From: Actinoallomurus soli
GTDB taxonomy: Bacteria; Actinomycetota; Actinomycetes; Streptosporangiales; Streptosporangiaceae
Direction of reading: 5' to 3'
NCBI RefSeq assembly: GCF_024055715.1
Contig: NZ_JAMXMV010000012.1
Location: 62,001-126,000 of the forward strand
Length of the DNA: 64,000 nt
Below the pieces are notes generated by a model. The model was given only the letters and a program-made list of their open reading frames with translations, ran no database searches and was not told the DNA's origin. The translations under genes were made by a program, and so were the position numbers. How positions within the stretch are numbered: the stretch's first letter is position 1; each line of letters starts with the position of its first letter. Positions 32,293 to 40,593 of this stretch are shown piece by piece.

Positions 32293-33801
32293 ATGTCGAC
32301 CTCTCATCCGCGCCGCTGGTGGATCCTCGGCGTCCTGTGCCTGAGCCTGCTGGTCCTGGTCATCGACAACACGGTGCTCAACGTCGCCATCCCGTCGCTG
32401 ATCCGCGACCTCCACGCGAGCAACTCCGACATCCAGTGGATCCTCGACGCCTACATCCTGGTCTTCGCCGGGCTGCTGCTGACCGCCGGCAGCCTGTCCG
32501 ACCGGCACGGCCGGCGTCGCGGACTGATCATCGGACTGGTCCTGTTCGGCAGCGCCTCGCTCGCCGCGTCCTTCGCCGACAGCCCCGGCCAGCTGATCGC
32601 GACCCGCGCCGCGATGGGAGTCGGTGGCGCGTTCCTGATGCCCGGCACCCTGTCGATCCTGACGACGGTCTTCGACGACACGGAGCGCAAGAAGGCCATC
32701 GCCATCTGGAGTTCGGTGCTCATGCTCGGCGCGGTCGGCGGCCCCACCTTCGGCGGCCTCCTGCTGCAGCACTTCTGGTGGGGCTCGGTGTTCCTGCTGA
32801 ACGTGCCGGTCGCCGCGCTCGGCATCCTCGCGGCGCTGCTCATCATCCCCGAGTCACGCGGACCGGCCCGCCGCCCGGACCTGGTCGGCGCCCTCCTGTC
32901 CATGGCCGGGGTGACCGCCCTCGTCTGGGGTGTGATCTCCTCCGCCAAGGACGGCTGGTCGGCGCCGCAGACGCTCGGCGGATTCGCCCTGGCCGTGGTC
33001 GCGCTCACCGCCTTCGCGCTCTGGGAGCGGCGATGCCCGGAGCCGATGCTGCCGCTGGCCCTGTTCCGCGACCGCAACTTCAGCGGCGCCAGCCTGTCGA
33101 TCGTGCTGCTGTCGTTCTCCGCGGGCGGCTGCCTGCTGGCACTCACCCAGTACCTGCAGTTCGTCCTGGGCTACGGACCGATGAAGGCCGGCACCGCGCT
33201 CATCCCCATGGTCGCGGCCGCGATGGCCTTCAACGGCATCGGCGTGGTCGTGGACAAGAGGTTCGGCGCGCGGGTGGCGCTGGCCGCCGGACTCCTCCTG
33301 CTCACGGCGGGGTTCGCGGTGCTCGCCTCGGTCGCGCCCGGTGACGGCTACGCGAAACTGGCCGTCGCCCTCGTGATCCTGGGCGCGGGCAGCGGAACGG
33401 CGGGGCCCGCCGCGTACGGGACCCTGCTGGCCGCCCTGCCTCCCGAGCGCGCGGGTGTCGGCTCCGCCGTCAACGACACCGTCCAGCAGGTCGGCCAGGC
33501 GCTGAGCGTCGCCGTCCTGGGCAGCGTGCTCACGGCGGCCTACACCGCGAAGATGCCGGATGACACGGTCGGGGCGGCACGGCACTCGATCGGCGAGGCG
33601 CTGGCCATCGCCGCGGCCCGCGGCGACGCGACGCTGGCCCGCACCGCCAAGGACGCCTTCGTGCACGCCATGTCGATCACCTCGGTCGTCGGTGTCGCGG
33701 GCGGGATCGCCGCCGCCGTCCTGGCGTTCTCGGTGCTGCGCCCGAAGCGGCACGCCGTACCGGAACCGGTCCCCGAACCCTCCGCCGAGGCCGGCCGCTG
33801 A
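32293..33801 (+). CDS. DHA2-family (EmrB/QacA-like) MFS multidrug exporter
   Basis: A 502-aa drug:H+ antiporter with about fourteen membrane segments. Signatures: L-D-N-T-V-type helix 1 (V-I-D-N-T-V-L-N-V-A-I-P), L-S-D-R-H-G-R-R-R after helix 2, and G-G-P-T-F-G-G-L-L as motif C of exporters. The ORF is open further upstream, but ATG 32293 directly follows the operators and gives the family's normal start M-S-T-S-H-P-R-R-W-W. The divergent TetR protein is its predicted repressor. The C-terminal ~60 residues form a cytoplasmic tail rich in Pro and Glu. Confidence 0.92.
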   Translation: MSTSHPRRWWILGVLCLSLLVLVIDNTVLNVAIPSLIRDLHASNSDIQWILDAYILVFAGLLLTAGSLSDRHGRRRGLIIGLVLFGSASLAASFADSPGQLIATRAAMGVGGAFLMPGTLSILTTVFDDTERKKAIAIWSSVLMLGAVGGPTFGGLLLQHFWWGSVFLLNVPVAALGILAALLIIPESRGPARRPDLVGALLSMAGVTALVWGVISSAKDGWSAPQTLGGFALAVVALTAFALWERRCPEPMLPLALFRDRNFSGASLSIVLLSFSAGGCLLALTQYLQFVLGYGPMKAGTALIPMVAAAMAFNGIGVVVDKRFGARVALAAGLLLLTAGFAVLASVAPGDGYAKLAVALVILGAGSGTAGPAAYGTLLAALPPERAGVGSAVNDTVQQVGQALSVAVLGSVLTAAYTAKMPDDTVGAARHSIGEALAIAAARGDATLARTAKDAFVHAMSITSVVGVAGGIAAAVLAFSVLRPKRHAVPEPVPEPSAEAGR

Positions 33802-33853
33802 CCTCACCCACCCGCGGCCGGGCCGGCGGACCGGCGCGGCGTACGCGGGGCGG

Positions 33854-34939
33854 TCAGGCGGTGAGGCGGGCGACGGCGGCGTCGATGCGCTCGTCGGTGG
33901 CGGTGAGGGCGACGCGGACGTGCCGGGTGCCCGCCGTGCCGTAGAAGTCGCCGGGCGCGACGAGGATGCCCAGCTCCGCCAGTGCCTTGACGGTGTCCCA
34001 GCACGGCTCGTCACGGCTCGCCCAGAGGTAGAGCCCGGCCTCGGAGTGGTCGATGCGGAAGCCGTACGCCTCCAGGGCCGTGCGGAGGACGGCGCGTCTG
34101 CGGGCGTACCGCTCGCGCTGCTCCTGGACGTGCGCGTCGTCGCGGTAGGCGGCCGTCATCGCGGCCTGGACCGGCGCGGGAACGATCATGCCTGCGTGCT
34201 TGCGCACCTCGAGCAGCGCGGTGATCAGGGCCGGGTCCCCGGTGAGGAAGCCGGCGCGGTATCCCGCGAGGTTCGAACGCTTGGACAGCGAGTGCAGCGC
34301 GATCAGGCCGCGGTGGTCTCCGTCGCACACGTCCGGGCGCAGGACCGACACCGGCTCGGCGTCCCAGCCCAGCTCGATGTAGCACTCGTCACTGATCACG
34401 GTGGCGCCGCGCTCGCGCGCCCACGCGACGACCTTGCGCAGGTGCTCGGCCGGCAGCACCTTGCCGGTGGGGTTGGACGGCGAGTTGATCCAGACGATCT
34501 TCGGTGTCTCCGGCCCGAGGGAGAACAGCCCGTCGACGGCCCGCGGCGTCGCGCCGGCGAGCCGAGCGCCGACGTCGTAGGTCGGGTACGCCAGCTCGGG
34601 GAAGACCACGGTGTCGCCCGGTCCCGCGCCCAGCAGCGTCGGCAGCCAGGCGACGGCCTCCTTGGTGCCGATCACGGGCAGGACGGCGGCCGGGTCGGCC
34701 GCGACGCCGAGCCTGCGGGTCAGCCAGCCGGCGACGGACTCACGCAGTTCGGGCGTGCCGTACGTGGCGGGGTAACCGGGAGCGTCGGCGGCGTCCACCA
34801 GCGCCCGCCGGACGATCTCCGGCGTCGGGTCGACGGGCGTGCCGACCGACAGGTCGACGATGCCGCCGGCGTGCTGCCGGGCCTGCTCCTTGTACGGGGT
34901 GAGCAGGTCCCAGGGAAAGTCGGGCAGCGTCTTGATCAA
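33854..34939 (-). CDS. dapC: Succinyldiaminopimelate transaminase
   Basis: A 361-aa class I/II PLP aminotransferase making N-succinyl-LL-DAP from the keto acid with glutamate. The PLP lysine is in H-S-L-S-K-R-S-N-L-A-G-Y-R-A-G-F, the conserved S-P-S-N-P-T-G and S-D-E-C-Y follow the family, and the opening P-D-F-P-W-D-L-L-T-P-Y is characteristic of actinobacterial DapC. It starts at TTG with GGGGGA upstream. The ferredoxin gene lies just before it on the same strand, an arrangement widespread in actinomycetes (mycobacterial fdxC-dapC). Confidence 0.94.
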   Translation of the reverse strand: MIKTLPDFPWDLLTPYKEQARQHAGGIVDLSVGTPVDPTPEIVRRALVDAADAPGYPATYGTPELRESVAGWLTRRLGVAADPAAVLPVIGTKEAVAWLPTLLGAGPGDTVVFPELAYPTYDVGARLAGATPRAVDGLFSLGPETPKIVWINSPSNPTGKVLPAEHLRKVVAWARERGATVISDECYIELGWDAEPVSVLRPDVCDGDHRGLIALHSLSKRSNLAGYRAGFLTGDPALITALLEVRKHAGMIVPAPVQAAMTAAYRDDAHVQEQRERYARRRAVLRTALEAYGFRIDHSEAGLYLWASRDEPCWDTVKALAELGILVAPGDFYGTAGTRHVRVALTATDERIDAAVARLTA

Positions 34940-35041
34940 ATCAGTCCCCCAACGTCCGCGCGCCGCCTGCCGCTCACCGGCAGACGGCGCGCCTCGGCCT
35001 CAGCTGAACTCTCGCGTCCGGGAACGCCGGGCGGCGTGGGC

Positions 35042-35368
35042 TCAGGCCTCCTCGCCCTGCGGCGGCAGCGCCGCCACGATCGGGTGATCCTTGTCGATCT
35101 TGCCGACCTTGGAGGCACCTCCCGGCGAGCCCAGATCGTCGAAGAATTCCACGTTGGCCTTGTAGAAGTCCTTCCACTGATCCGGCGTGTCGTCTTCATA
35201 GAAGATCGCCTCGACGGGGCACACCGGCTCGCAGGCGCCGCAGTCGACGCACTCGTCCGGGTGAATGTAGAGCATGCGCTTGCCCTCGTAGATGCAGTCG
35301 ACGGGGCACTCCTCGATGCATGCCTTGTCGAGCACGTCCACGCAAGGCTGCGCGATGACGTAGGTCAC
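35042..35368 (-). CDS. fdxA: 7Fe ferredoxin
   Basis: A 108-aa soluble electron carrier with one [3Fe-4S] and one [4Fe-4S] cluster. Cysteines at 9, 17, 21 and 25 and the C-x-x-C-x-x-C-x-x-x-C-P set at 40-50 match the mycobacterial FdxA/FdxC pattern. The C-terminal extension after residue 60 (D-Q-W-K-D-F-Y-K-A-N-V-E-F-F) is typical of this 7Fe group. It lies 102 bases upstream of dapC on the same strand. Electron partners such as P450s or oxidoreductases are not encoded nearby. Confidence 0.94.
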   Translation of the reverse strand: MTYVIAQPCVDVLDKACIEECPVDCIYEGKRMLYIHPDECVDCGACEPVCPVEAIFYEDDTPDQWKDFYKANVEFFDDLGSPGGASKVGKIDKDHPIVAALPPQGEEA

Positions 35369-35410
35369 GTGTACTCCTCAACGTCTGTGGCCATCGCCAC
35401 GCTCGCAGCG

Positions 35411-35716
35411 GTGTCATTGCCTAGTATTGCTGCTGTCAGCCAACGCTTTCACCATGGGGGGCGTCACATCGGCCCGCGTTTCTCCGCCCGGTATGTCGTT
35501 TCGATAGCTCCGTCCGATATCGGACGTCGCGTCTCGCTACGACGCCGTGTCTCCAGCGGAGCGTACAGCGACGTCGTCGGCGAGCTGAGAGGGTGGGCGG
35601 ACGGCCGGCTCACCGTGCGCCGCCGCGACGGCTCCGACGTCGAGGTCGCCGAGGCCGACCTGGTGGCGGGCAAGGTGGTCCCTCCGCCGCCCCCACGCCG
35701 CGCGCCCCGCTCCTGA
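35411..35716 (+). CDS. SH3-like domain protein, GNAT domain missing
   Basis: The C-terminal 66 residues read A-P-S-D-I-G-R-R-V-S-L-R-R-R, D-V-V-G-E-L, L-T-V-R-R-R-D-G and A-D-L-V-A-G-K-V-V-P-P-P-P, which is the N-terminal SH3-like module of a two-domain actinomycete acetyltransferase usually divergent from fdxA. The frame stops directly after the V-P-P-P-P linker, so the ~230-residue acetyltransferase part is absent. The start is unclear: GTG 35411 is the best in-frame codon, and no good ribosome site is visible. It may be a stand-alone module or the remains of a truncated gene. Confidence 0.5.
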   Translation: MSLPSIAAVSQRFHHGGRHIGPRFSARYVVSIAPSDIGRRVSLRRRVSSGAYSDVVGELRGWADGRLTVRRRDGSDVEVAEADLVAGKVVPPPPPRRAPRS

Positions 35717-35718
35717 CA

Positions 35719-35736
35719 CCCGCCGCCGACGGCGGG
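35719..35736 (+). terminator. 7-bp hairpin after SH3-like gene
   Basis: CCCGCCG and CGGCGGG pair perfectly around CCGA, two bases after the stop at 35714-35716. The position suits a short terminator. Confidence 0.45.
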
Positions 35737-35855
35737 GGCCGAGGGACGCCCCGCGGCCGAGCGACCAGCCCGGCGCGGGGAATCGATACCGCGCGGACGA
35801 CCGGCCACGCCGGTCGCCGAGTGCGTCGCCGCCCGCCGCGGGCGCTGAGGGCGGG

Positions 35856-36725
35856 TCAGGGCAGCGGCCAGTCGGGGACCTCCTCGGGCAGGTCCCGGCT
35901 GACCTTCATGGGGAACTCGGCCGGGCGTTTCTCCAGGAAGGACGTGACGCCCTCGGCCGCGTCCGGGGCGGATCCCAGCGCGTACATCAGGCGTGAGTCG
36001 GCCCGGTGCGCGTCCCACGGCGAGGACGCGCCCAGCCCCGACCACATCAGCCGCCGCACGGCCGCGACGGACACCGCGGAGGTGTTCGCGGCGATCTCCC
36101 CGGCCAGCGCGTACGCCGCGTCGAGAAGCTCGCCGGCGGGGTGGACGTAGGACACCAGGCGGCCGCGCAGCGCCTCCTCCGCGTCGAAGACCCGGCCCGT
36201 GGCGGCCCACTCCATGGCCTGGGCGATGCCGACGATGCGGGGCAGGAACCAGCTCGACGCCGCCTCCGTGACGATGCCGCGCCGGGTGAAGACGAAGCCG
36301 AACCGCGCGCCCTCGGCCGCGAGCCTGATGTCCATCGGCAGGGTCATCGTGACGCCCACGCCGACCGCCGGCCCGTTGATCGCACCGATCACCGGCTTGA
36401 GGGAGCGGGCGATCCGGAGGGCGACGGTGCCGCCACCGTCGCGTGGTGAGCCGTCCTCGAAGGTGTCCTCACCGCCGAACATGTCCCGCCCGGCCTTGTG
36501 GTCGAACGTCGAGCCGCCGCGCTCCAGGTCGGCCCCGGCGCAGAAGGCCCGCCCCCGGCCGGTGACGACGACCACCCGGACGTCGTCGTCCGCGTCCGCG
36601 CGGTCGAAGGCGTCGATCAGCTCGCCGCGCATCACGAGGGTGAAGGCGTTGAGCCGGTCGGGGCGGTCGAGCGTGATGGTCGCGATCCCGTCGGCGACGG
36701 CGTAGTCGATCTCGGTGTACGTCAC
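35856..36725 (-). CDS. Enoyl-CoA hydratase/isomerase (crotonase family)
   Basis: A 289-aa crotonase-fold enzyme. The oxyanion-hole segments are G-R-A-F-C-A-G-A-D-L and I-N-G-P-A-V-G-V-G. The likely catalytic Glu is in R-R-G-I-V-T-E-A-A-S-S-W-F-L-P-R. The reaction would be hydration or isomerisation of an enoyl-CoA in fatty-acid breakdown. An unusually long loop (about residues 68-95, Gly/Asp-rich) separates the first two motifs. It starts at GTG with GAGGAG. It is the first of three same-strand genes in reading order after the two paralogues upstream, but a promoter gap of 61 bases makes an operon uncertain. Confidence 0.9.
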   Translation of the reverse strand: MTYTEIDYAVADGIATITLDRPDRLNAFTLVMRGELIDAFDRADADDDVRVVVVTGRGRAFCAGADLERGGSTFDHKAGRDMFGGEDTFEDGSPRDGGGTVALRIARSLKPVIGAINGPAVGVGVTMTLPMDIRLAAEGARFGFVFTRRGIVTEAASSWFLPRIVGIAQAMEWAATGRVFDAEEALRGRLVSYVHPAGELLDAAYALAGEIAANTSAVSVAAVRRLMWSGLGASSPWDAHRADSRLMYALGSAPDAAEGVTSFLEKRPAEFPMKVSRDLPEEVPDWPLP

Positions 36726-36786
36726 TGCTGCTCCTCGCGCCCGCGAACGGTTAGAGACGGATACAGAACGGGATTCTAGAGGCGGG

Positions 36787-37731
36787 TCAGGCCCCGCCCC
36801 CGGCGGACCGCGCGTGCGTGGTGTCCTCGTCGGCGGGGCAGCCGACGAGCGGCGGCAGGGCCGGGGCCAGCACCTCCCGGCTCCAGTCGGCCACCGTGCC
36901 GGCGTAGCCGTCGGGCGGCGTCACCTCCAGGATCCCGGTCGAGGTGGCCGCCAGGCGGGTGACGACCGGGCCGCCGTCCAGGAACGGGGTGGCGCCCCAG
37001 AAGGCCCAGAAGTCGTCCGGCTCGATCCGTGGATGGTCGTCGAGGCTGCGCGTGGGCCGCGCCGGATGCTCCCGGCACCACCGCCACTGGTCGGTGAGCA
37101 GCCGGGACGCGATCGCGCGCAGCAGGTTGAGCGCGGGCAGGTCCTGCGTGCAGGCGACGCCGTCGATCACGAGGTTCGGCAGGCCGAACCGGCGCAGCCC
37201 GAGCAGCGTGACGCGCAGGCAGGCGCATCCCGCCGCGCCGGCCGGCCCGGGACGGCGCGCCGCCTCGTCCACCTCGTACCTGGTGCCGAACCACTGGTCG
37301 CCCATGCGGAACCAGCCGCGCTCGGCGCGCGCCAGGCCGTCGCGCAGGAGGACCTGCCGGGCCTGCGGGTCGATGAGGACGCCGTTCGTCGCGTCGGCGA
37401 GGGCGCGGGCCACGGCCCGCGCGACCTGCTCGCGGTGCGGCTGCTCGGCGGTCAGCGCCTGGTGCACGAGCAGGATCTGATGGGACGACTCGCGGACGCG
37501 CCGCCGGTCCTCGTCGCAGGCCAGAACGTCGTCGAGGCGCCAGGTCGCCTCACCGGCCTCGATGGTGAAGATGCCGAGCCGCGGCGTCTTGAGCGCCTCG
37601 ATGGCCGGTTTCCGGAAGGGCTCGGGCACGCGCCACGGGACGACCGCGTAGGGGTCGACCGGCGGCTCGCTGGTGGCGATCACGTAATGCGACGTGACGA
37701 CCTCGGGCACGGAAAGCACGAAAGGGGACAT
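36787..37731 (-). CDS. Unrecognised protein A of a paralogous tandem pair
   Basis: A soluble 314-aa protein with no family I know. It shares a clear pattern with the adjacent gene: H-Q-I-L-L-V-H-Q (about residue 84), an A-R-A-V-A-x-A-L-A-D-A helix, N-G-V-L-I-D-P-Q-A-R-Q-V-L, L-R-R-F-G-L-P-N-L, L-L-R-A-I-A-S-R-L-L-T-D-Q-W-R-W, and D-D-F-W-A-F-W-G-A-T-P. No signal, membrane helix or metal motif is seen. AAGGAG precedes the ATG. The gene follows its paralogue by 42 bases on the same strand. Confidence 0.7.
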   Translation of the reverse strand: MSPFVLSVPEVVTSHYVIATSEPPVDPYAVVPWRVPEPFRKPAIEALKTPRLGIFTIEAGEATWRLDDVLACDEDRRRVRESSHQILLVHQALTAEQPHREQVARAVARALADATNGVLIDPQARQVLLRDGLARAERGWFRMGDQWFGTRYEVDEAARRPGPAGAAGCACLRVTLLGLRRFGLPNLVIDGVACTQDLPALNLLRAIASRLLTDQWRWCREHPARPTRSLDDHPRIEPDDFWAFWGATPFLDGGPVVTRLAATSTGILEVTPPDGYAGTVADWSREVLAPALPPLVGCPADEDTTHARSAGGGA

Positions 37732-37773
37732 GACCGGCTCCTTGACGTTCGTGACGGATGGGCGCGCGCCGGC

Positions 37774-38691
37774 TCAGGCGGCCGTGCGGCGTGGCGCCTC
37801 GGGGACGTAGGGCATGGCCAGGTCGACGACGTCGTTCCACCACAGGGCGGCGGGGGCGTCGAAGCCGGCGGGCGGCCCCACCACGAGGTAGGGCAGGCCG
37901 TCCGCCCTCTCGGGCGGGGCCGGGCTCAGGCGCACGCGCACGGGCGCGCCCGCCGCGCCGGTCGGCTCGGCCGCCCAGTAGCGCCAGACGTCCGCGCCGT
38001 CCACGCGCGCCTCGGCCGGGACGCGGCGGAGCGGCGCGCCGGGATTGCAGGCCAGCCAAGCCCAGTGCTCGTCGAGAAGGCCGACGGCCAGGCAGCGCAG
38101 CAGCGTGACCGCGGCGAACAGATTGCCGCCGGGGACGGCGGCGGCCTCCAGCTCCGGGAACCCGAAGCGGTGCAGCCCGGCGGTCACCAGGTGCAGCTCG
38201 TCCTTCTCCCCGCGGCCTTCCTCGCCGCCCTCCTCACCGGTGACGAACGTCGCGAGCCAGTCGTCCGCCAGGCAGAACTCCGGGTGCTCGGGACCCAGCC
38301 GGAAGGCGCGCGGCAGCACCTGGTGCGACCACGCGTCGTACACGACCCCGTCGCAGGCCTCGGCGACGGCCCGGGCGATGTCGCGGACCGCCTGCGCGTG
38401 CGCGGGCTGGGAGACGGGCGGTGCGTGGCTTGTGATCACGATGTGGTGCCGCGCCCCGTCGAGGAGATGGGCCTCGTCCGGCCGCGCCCGGGCGGCCGTG
38501 CGGATGAGGTCGGCGTATCCGGACTCGGCGACGGGCCGCCCGCGAACGCGCAGCAGGGACGAGCCGAGCAGCTCGGCCGCCAGGGGAAGGCTCACCCGGC
38601 CGCGTGCCGCCCGCACCGGGTCGTCGAGCGGGTGCGCGGTGGCCACCACGAACGGGGCGGCGACGGACGCGGGAACGGTCAGGTCGATCAT
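37774..38691 (-). CDS. Unrecognised protein B of a paralogous tandem pair
   Basis: A soluble 305-aa protein similar to the next gene over its whole length: H-H-I-V-I-T-S-H (about residue 81), A-R-A-V-A-E-A-C-D-G-V-V-Y-D, H-R-F-G-F-P-E-L, L-L-R-C-L-A-V-G-L-L-D-E-H-W-A-W, and A-D-V-W-R-Y-W-A-A-E-P. An acidic insert (E-E-G-G-E-E-G-R-G-E-K) near residue 160 is specific to this copy. GGAGG lies nine bases before ATG 38691. The pair looks like an old duplication kept as an operon; the function is unknown. Confidence 0.7.
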   Translation of the reverse strand: MIDLTVPASVAAPFVVATAHPLDDPVRAARGRVSLPLAAELLGSSLLRVRGRPVAESGYADLIRTAARARPDEAHLLDGARHHIVITSHAPPVSQPAHAQAVRDIARAVAEACDGVVYDAWSHQVLPRAFRLGPEHPEFCLADDWLATFVTGEEGGEEGRGEKDELHLVTAGLHRFGFPELEAAAVPGGNLFAAVTLLRCLAVGLLDEHWAWLACNPGAPLRRVPAEARVDGADVWRYWAAEPTGAAGAPVRVRLSPAPPERADGLPYLVVGPPAGFDAPAALWWNDVVDLAMPYVPEAPRRTAA

Positions 38692-38767
38692 CGGTATGCC
38701 TCCGGGAATCGGTCTCCCGGAGAGCCTCGCGCGGCGTGCTCCGCCGCCATAAGCCCCGCGTCCCGTT

Positions 38768-38801
38768 CTGTGGATAACCACCACCTGTGGACGACCACCA
38801 C
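38768..38801. repeat. Two tandem 17-bp repeats containing DnaA-box-like sequences
   Basis: CTGTGGATAACCACCAC (38768-38784) is followed directly by CTGTGGACGACCACCAC (38785-38801); 15 of 17 bases agree. The first contains TGTGGATAA, the exact complement of the DnaA box TTATCCACA; the second has TGTGGACGA, one or two changes from it. Each repeat also holds a GTGG-N4-CCAC dyad. They lie in the divergent control region between protein B and the methyltransferase. Confidence 0.6.
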
Positions 38802-38905
38802 GCGAGTCGACACCGTCTCTGACCCGCCGTGACGCTGATCACCCCGAACGATCCAGGATGCGAGACGTTACGGCAGTTGGCGGCTATGTCCTATATGTTG
38901 CGCAC

Positions 38906-39799
38906 ATGCAATGGGCCGTGGCGACGTACGACACCGCGTTCGGGTACGTCTCCGCGCACGGGGCGCCGCTGCTCGACCTGCTCGATCCTCAGCCCGACGA
39001 GCGCGTCATCGACCTGGGCTGCGGAACGGGCGTGAGCACCGCCGACATCGCCGCGCGCGGCGCGGACGTCATCGGGATCGACGAGTCCCTCGAAATGGTC
39101 AACGCGGCGCGCTCGGAGCACCCGCACCTGTCGTTCGCCGTCGGCGACGCGCACGACTTCACGATCAGTGAGCCGTGCGACGCCGTCTTCTCGAACTCGG
39201 CGTTGCACTGGATGACCCGTGACCCCTCCGCGGTCATCTCGCGGGTGCACGCCGCGCTGCGTCCGGGAGGCCGGTTCGTGGCGGAGATGGGCGGCGCGGG
39301 CAACTGCGCGGAGCTGATCGCCGCCGTGCAGACGGCCTGGCGCGTCTTCGGCCTGCCGGAACCCGAGCTGCCCTGGTACTTCCCCACCCCGGCCGAATAC
39401 GCGACCCGGCTGGAGGAGGGCGGCTTCGTCGTACGGCTCATGGAGTACTTCGACCGGCCGACGCGCCTCGCCGAGTGCCCGGACGGCGCCGCCGACTGGG
39501 TCCGGCTGTACGCGCCGGAGCTGATCGCCGAGGTCCCCCCGGAGCTCGCCGGGCCGCTCCTCGACCGGGTGAACGAACTGGCCGCCCCCGCTCTCCGCCG
39601 TGAGTCCGGGTGGATGGCCGACTACGTACGGCTCAGGTTCGCCGCCGTACGCAAGCCCGGCGGGGACGAACTCGTTCAGCCGCAGGCGCCGCCGACCCCG
39701 CACACCCCGCCGGGACCGCACCCGTCCCAGCCCCCGCACGCGGCTTCGGCCGCCCAGACTCCTCCGGCGCCGCACACGCATTCGGCGCCGCAGGCCTGA
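38906..39799 (+). CDS. SAM-dependent methyltransferase, trans-aconitate-methyltransferase-like
   Basis: A 297-aa class I methyltransferase. The SAM-binding motif I is V-I-D-L-G-C-G-T-G-V-S-T, followed by motif II acid in D-V-I-G-I-D-E-S and N-S-A-L-H-W-M as the post-II motif seen in trans-aconitate and malonyl-ACP methyltransferases. L-R-P-G-G-R-F-V-A-E-M closes the fold. The last ~40 residues are a Pro/His/Ala tail of low complexity. An upstream in-frame start (38858) exists, but ATG 38906 gives the usual opening M-Q-W-A-V-A-T-Y. Confidence 0.83.
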   Translation: MQWAVATYDTAFGYVSAHGAPLLDLLDPQPDERVIDLGCGTGVSTADIAARGADVIGIDESLEMVNAARSEHPHLSFAVGDAHDFTISEPCDAVFSNSALHWMTRDPSAVISRVHAALRPGGRFVAEMGGAGNCAELIAAVQTAWRVFGLPEPELPWYFPTPAEYATRLEEGGFVVRLMEYFDRPTRLAECPDGAADWVRLYAPELIAEVPPELAGPLLDRVNELAAPALRRESGWMADYVRLRFAAVRKPGGDELVQPQAPPTPHTPPGPHPSQPPHAASAAQTPPAPHTHSAPQA

Positions 39800-39863
39800 G
39801 CGTCCCGGACGCGGGGCCGGCTCGTACGGTGCGAGCGCCCGGCTTGTGGGTAAGGTCGTCCGC

Positions 39864-40484
39864 ATGCTGCGCCTGTACGATCCCGGAACCGGGCGCGTCA
39901 CGGAGATCGCCCCGGCTCGTCCCGGCGTGATACGGATCGCCTGCGCCGATGAGCTGCGCGCCCAGGTCGTCGGCGACCTGATCCGCCGGCTCGCCACGCG
40001 CCACCGGCTGCGCGCGCTGGGGATCTGGAACACCGTGCCGGGAGCGTCGGACCTGGGCGTACGCCCGGCGGAGCTGACCTCCGGCCCCGCCGACGTGCAC
40101 GTGGGCGCGACGGTCGGCCGCTGGGTCCCGGCGTCCTGGGAGGGCCTCGACCCGCTCGCCGCGCGCCTCGCGCTGCTGGAGGCCCACTACCGGGCGGACC
40201 TCCCCCACACCCGTACGGACCTGGCCGCGGCGGACGCCTCACTCACCGCGTGGCGGCATCGCGTCGCCGGCTGGGCCGAGTCCCCGGGGCGGCCGCCCGA
40301 GCGCTCGTACGTCGCGGAGGCGGTCGCGCACCTGGACGCCGACCTCGACACCCCCGCGGCGCTGTCCTGCCTGGCCCGGCTGGCGGAGGACGACTCCGTA
40401 CCGCCCGGCGCCAAGTTCGAGACGGCGGTCGAGCTGGACATGATTCTGGGCCTCGACCTGGTCCGGCTGATCGGTCGCCTCTAA
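39864..40484 (+). CDS. Cysteinyl-tRNA-synthetase-like protein lacking catalytic motifs
   Basis: A 206-aa protein that looks like a shortened CysRS. The start L-R-L-Y-D-P-G-T-G-R-V and A-R-P-G-V-I-R-I-A-C match the CysRS/MshC N-terminus, including a Cys where the zinc-binding Cys of Y-V-C-G would lie. The end, H-L-D-A-D-L-D-T-P-A-A-L, V-P-P-G-A-K-F-E-T and L-D-M-I-L-G-L-D-L, matches the CysRS C-terminal helical (DALR) domain. Neither HIGH nor KMSKS is present and the middle is shortened by roughly half. It cannot be a normal aminoacyl-tRNA synthetase; a tRNA- or thiol-related accessory role is possible. Confidence 0.7.
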   Translation: MLRLYDPGTGRVTEIAPARPGVIRIACADELRAQVVGDLIRRLATRHRLRALGIWNTVPGASDLGVRPAELTSGPADVHVGATVGRWVPASWEGLDPLAARLALLEAHYRADLPHTRTDLAAADASLTAWRHRVAGWAESPGRPPERSYVAEAVAHLDADLDTPAALSCLARLAEDDSVPPGAKFETAVELDMILGLDLVRLIGRL

Positions 40485-40593
40485 TCCGGGATAAGGCCGC
40501 GACCGATCGACCCGTTCTTGGGAACCTCTTTTCTTGCCCCTACCGCCTCAGTAAGCTCATGAGGTAATTTGCCCCGATGCCCGGGAATTGACG

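Noticed and set aside
38768-38801. Replication origin based on DnaA-box-like repeats
   Set aside because: Only two boxes, no AT-rich unwinding region, and no dnaA, dnaN or parAB genes nearby.
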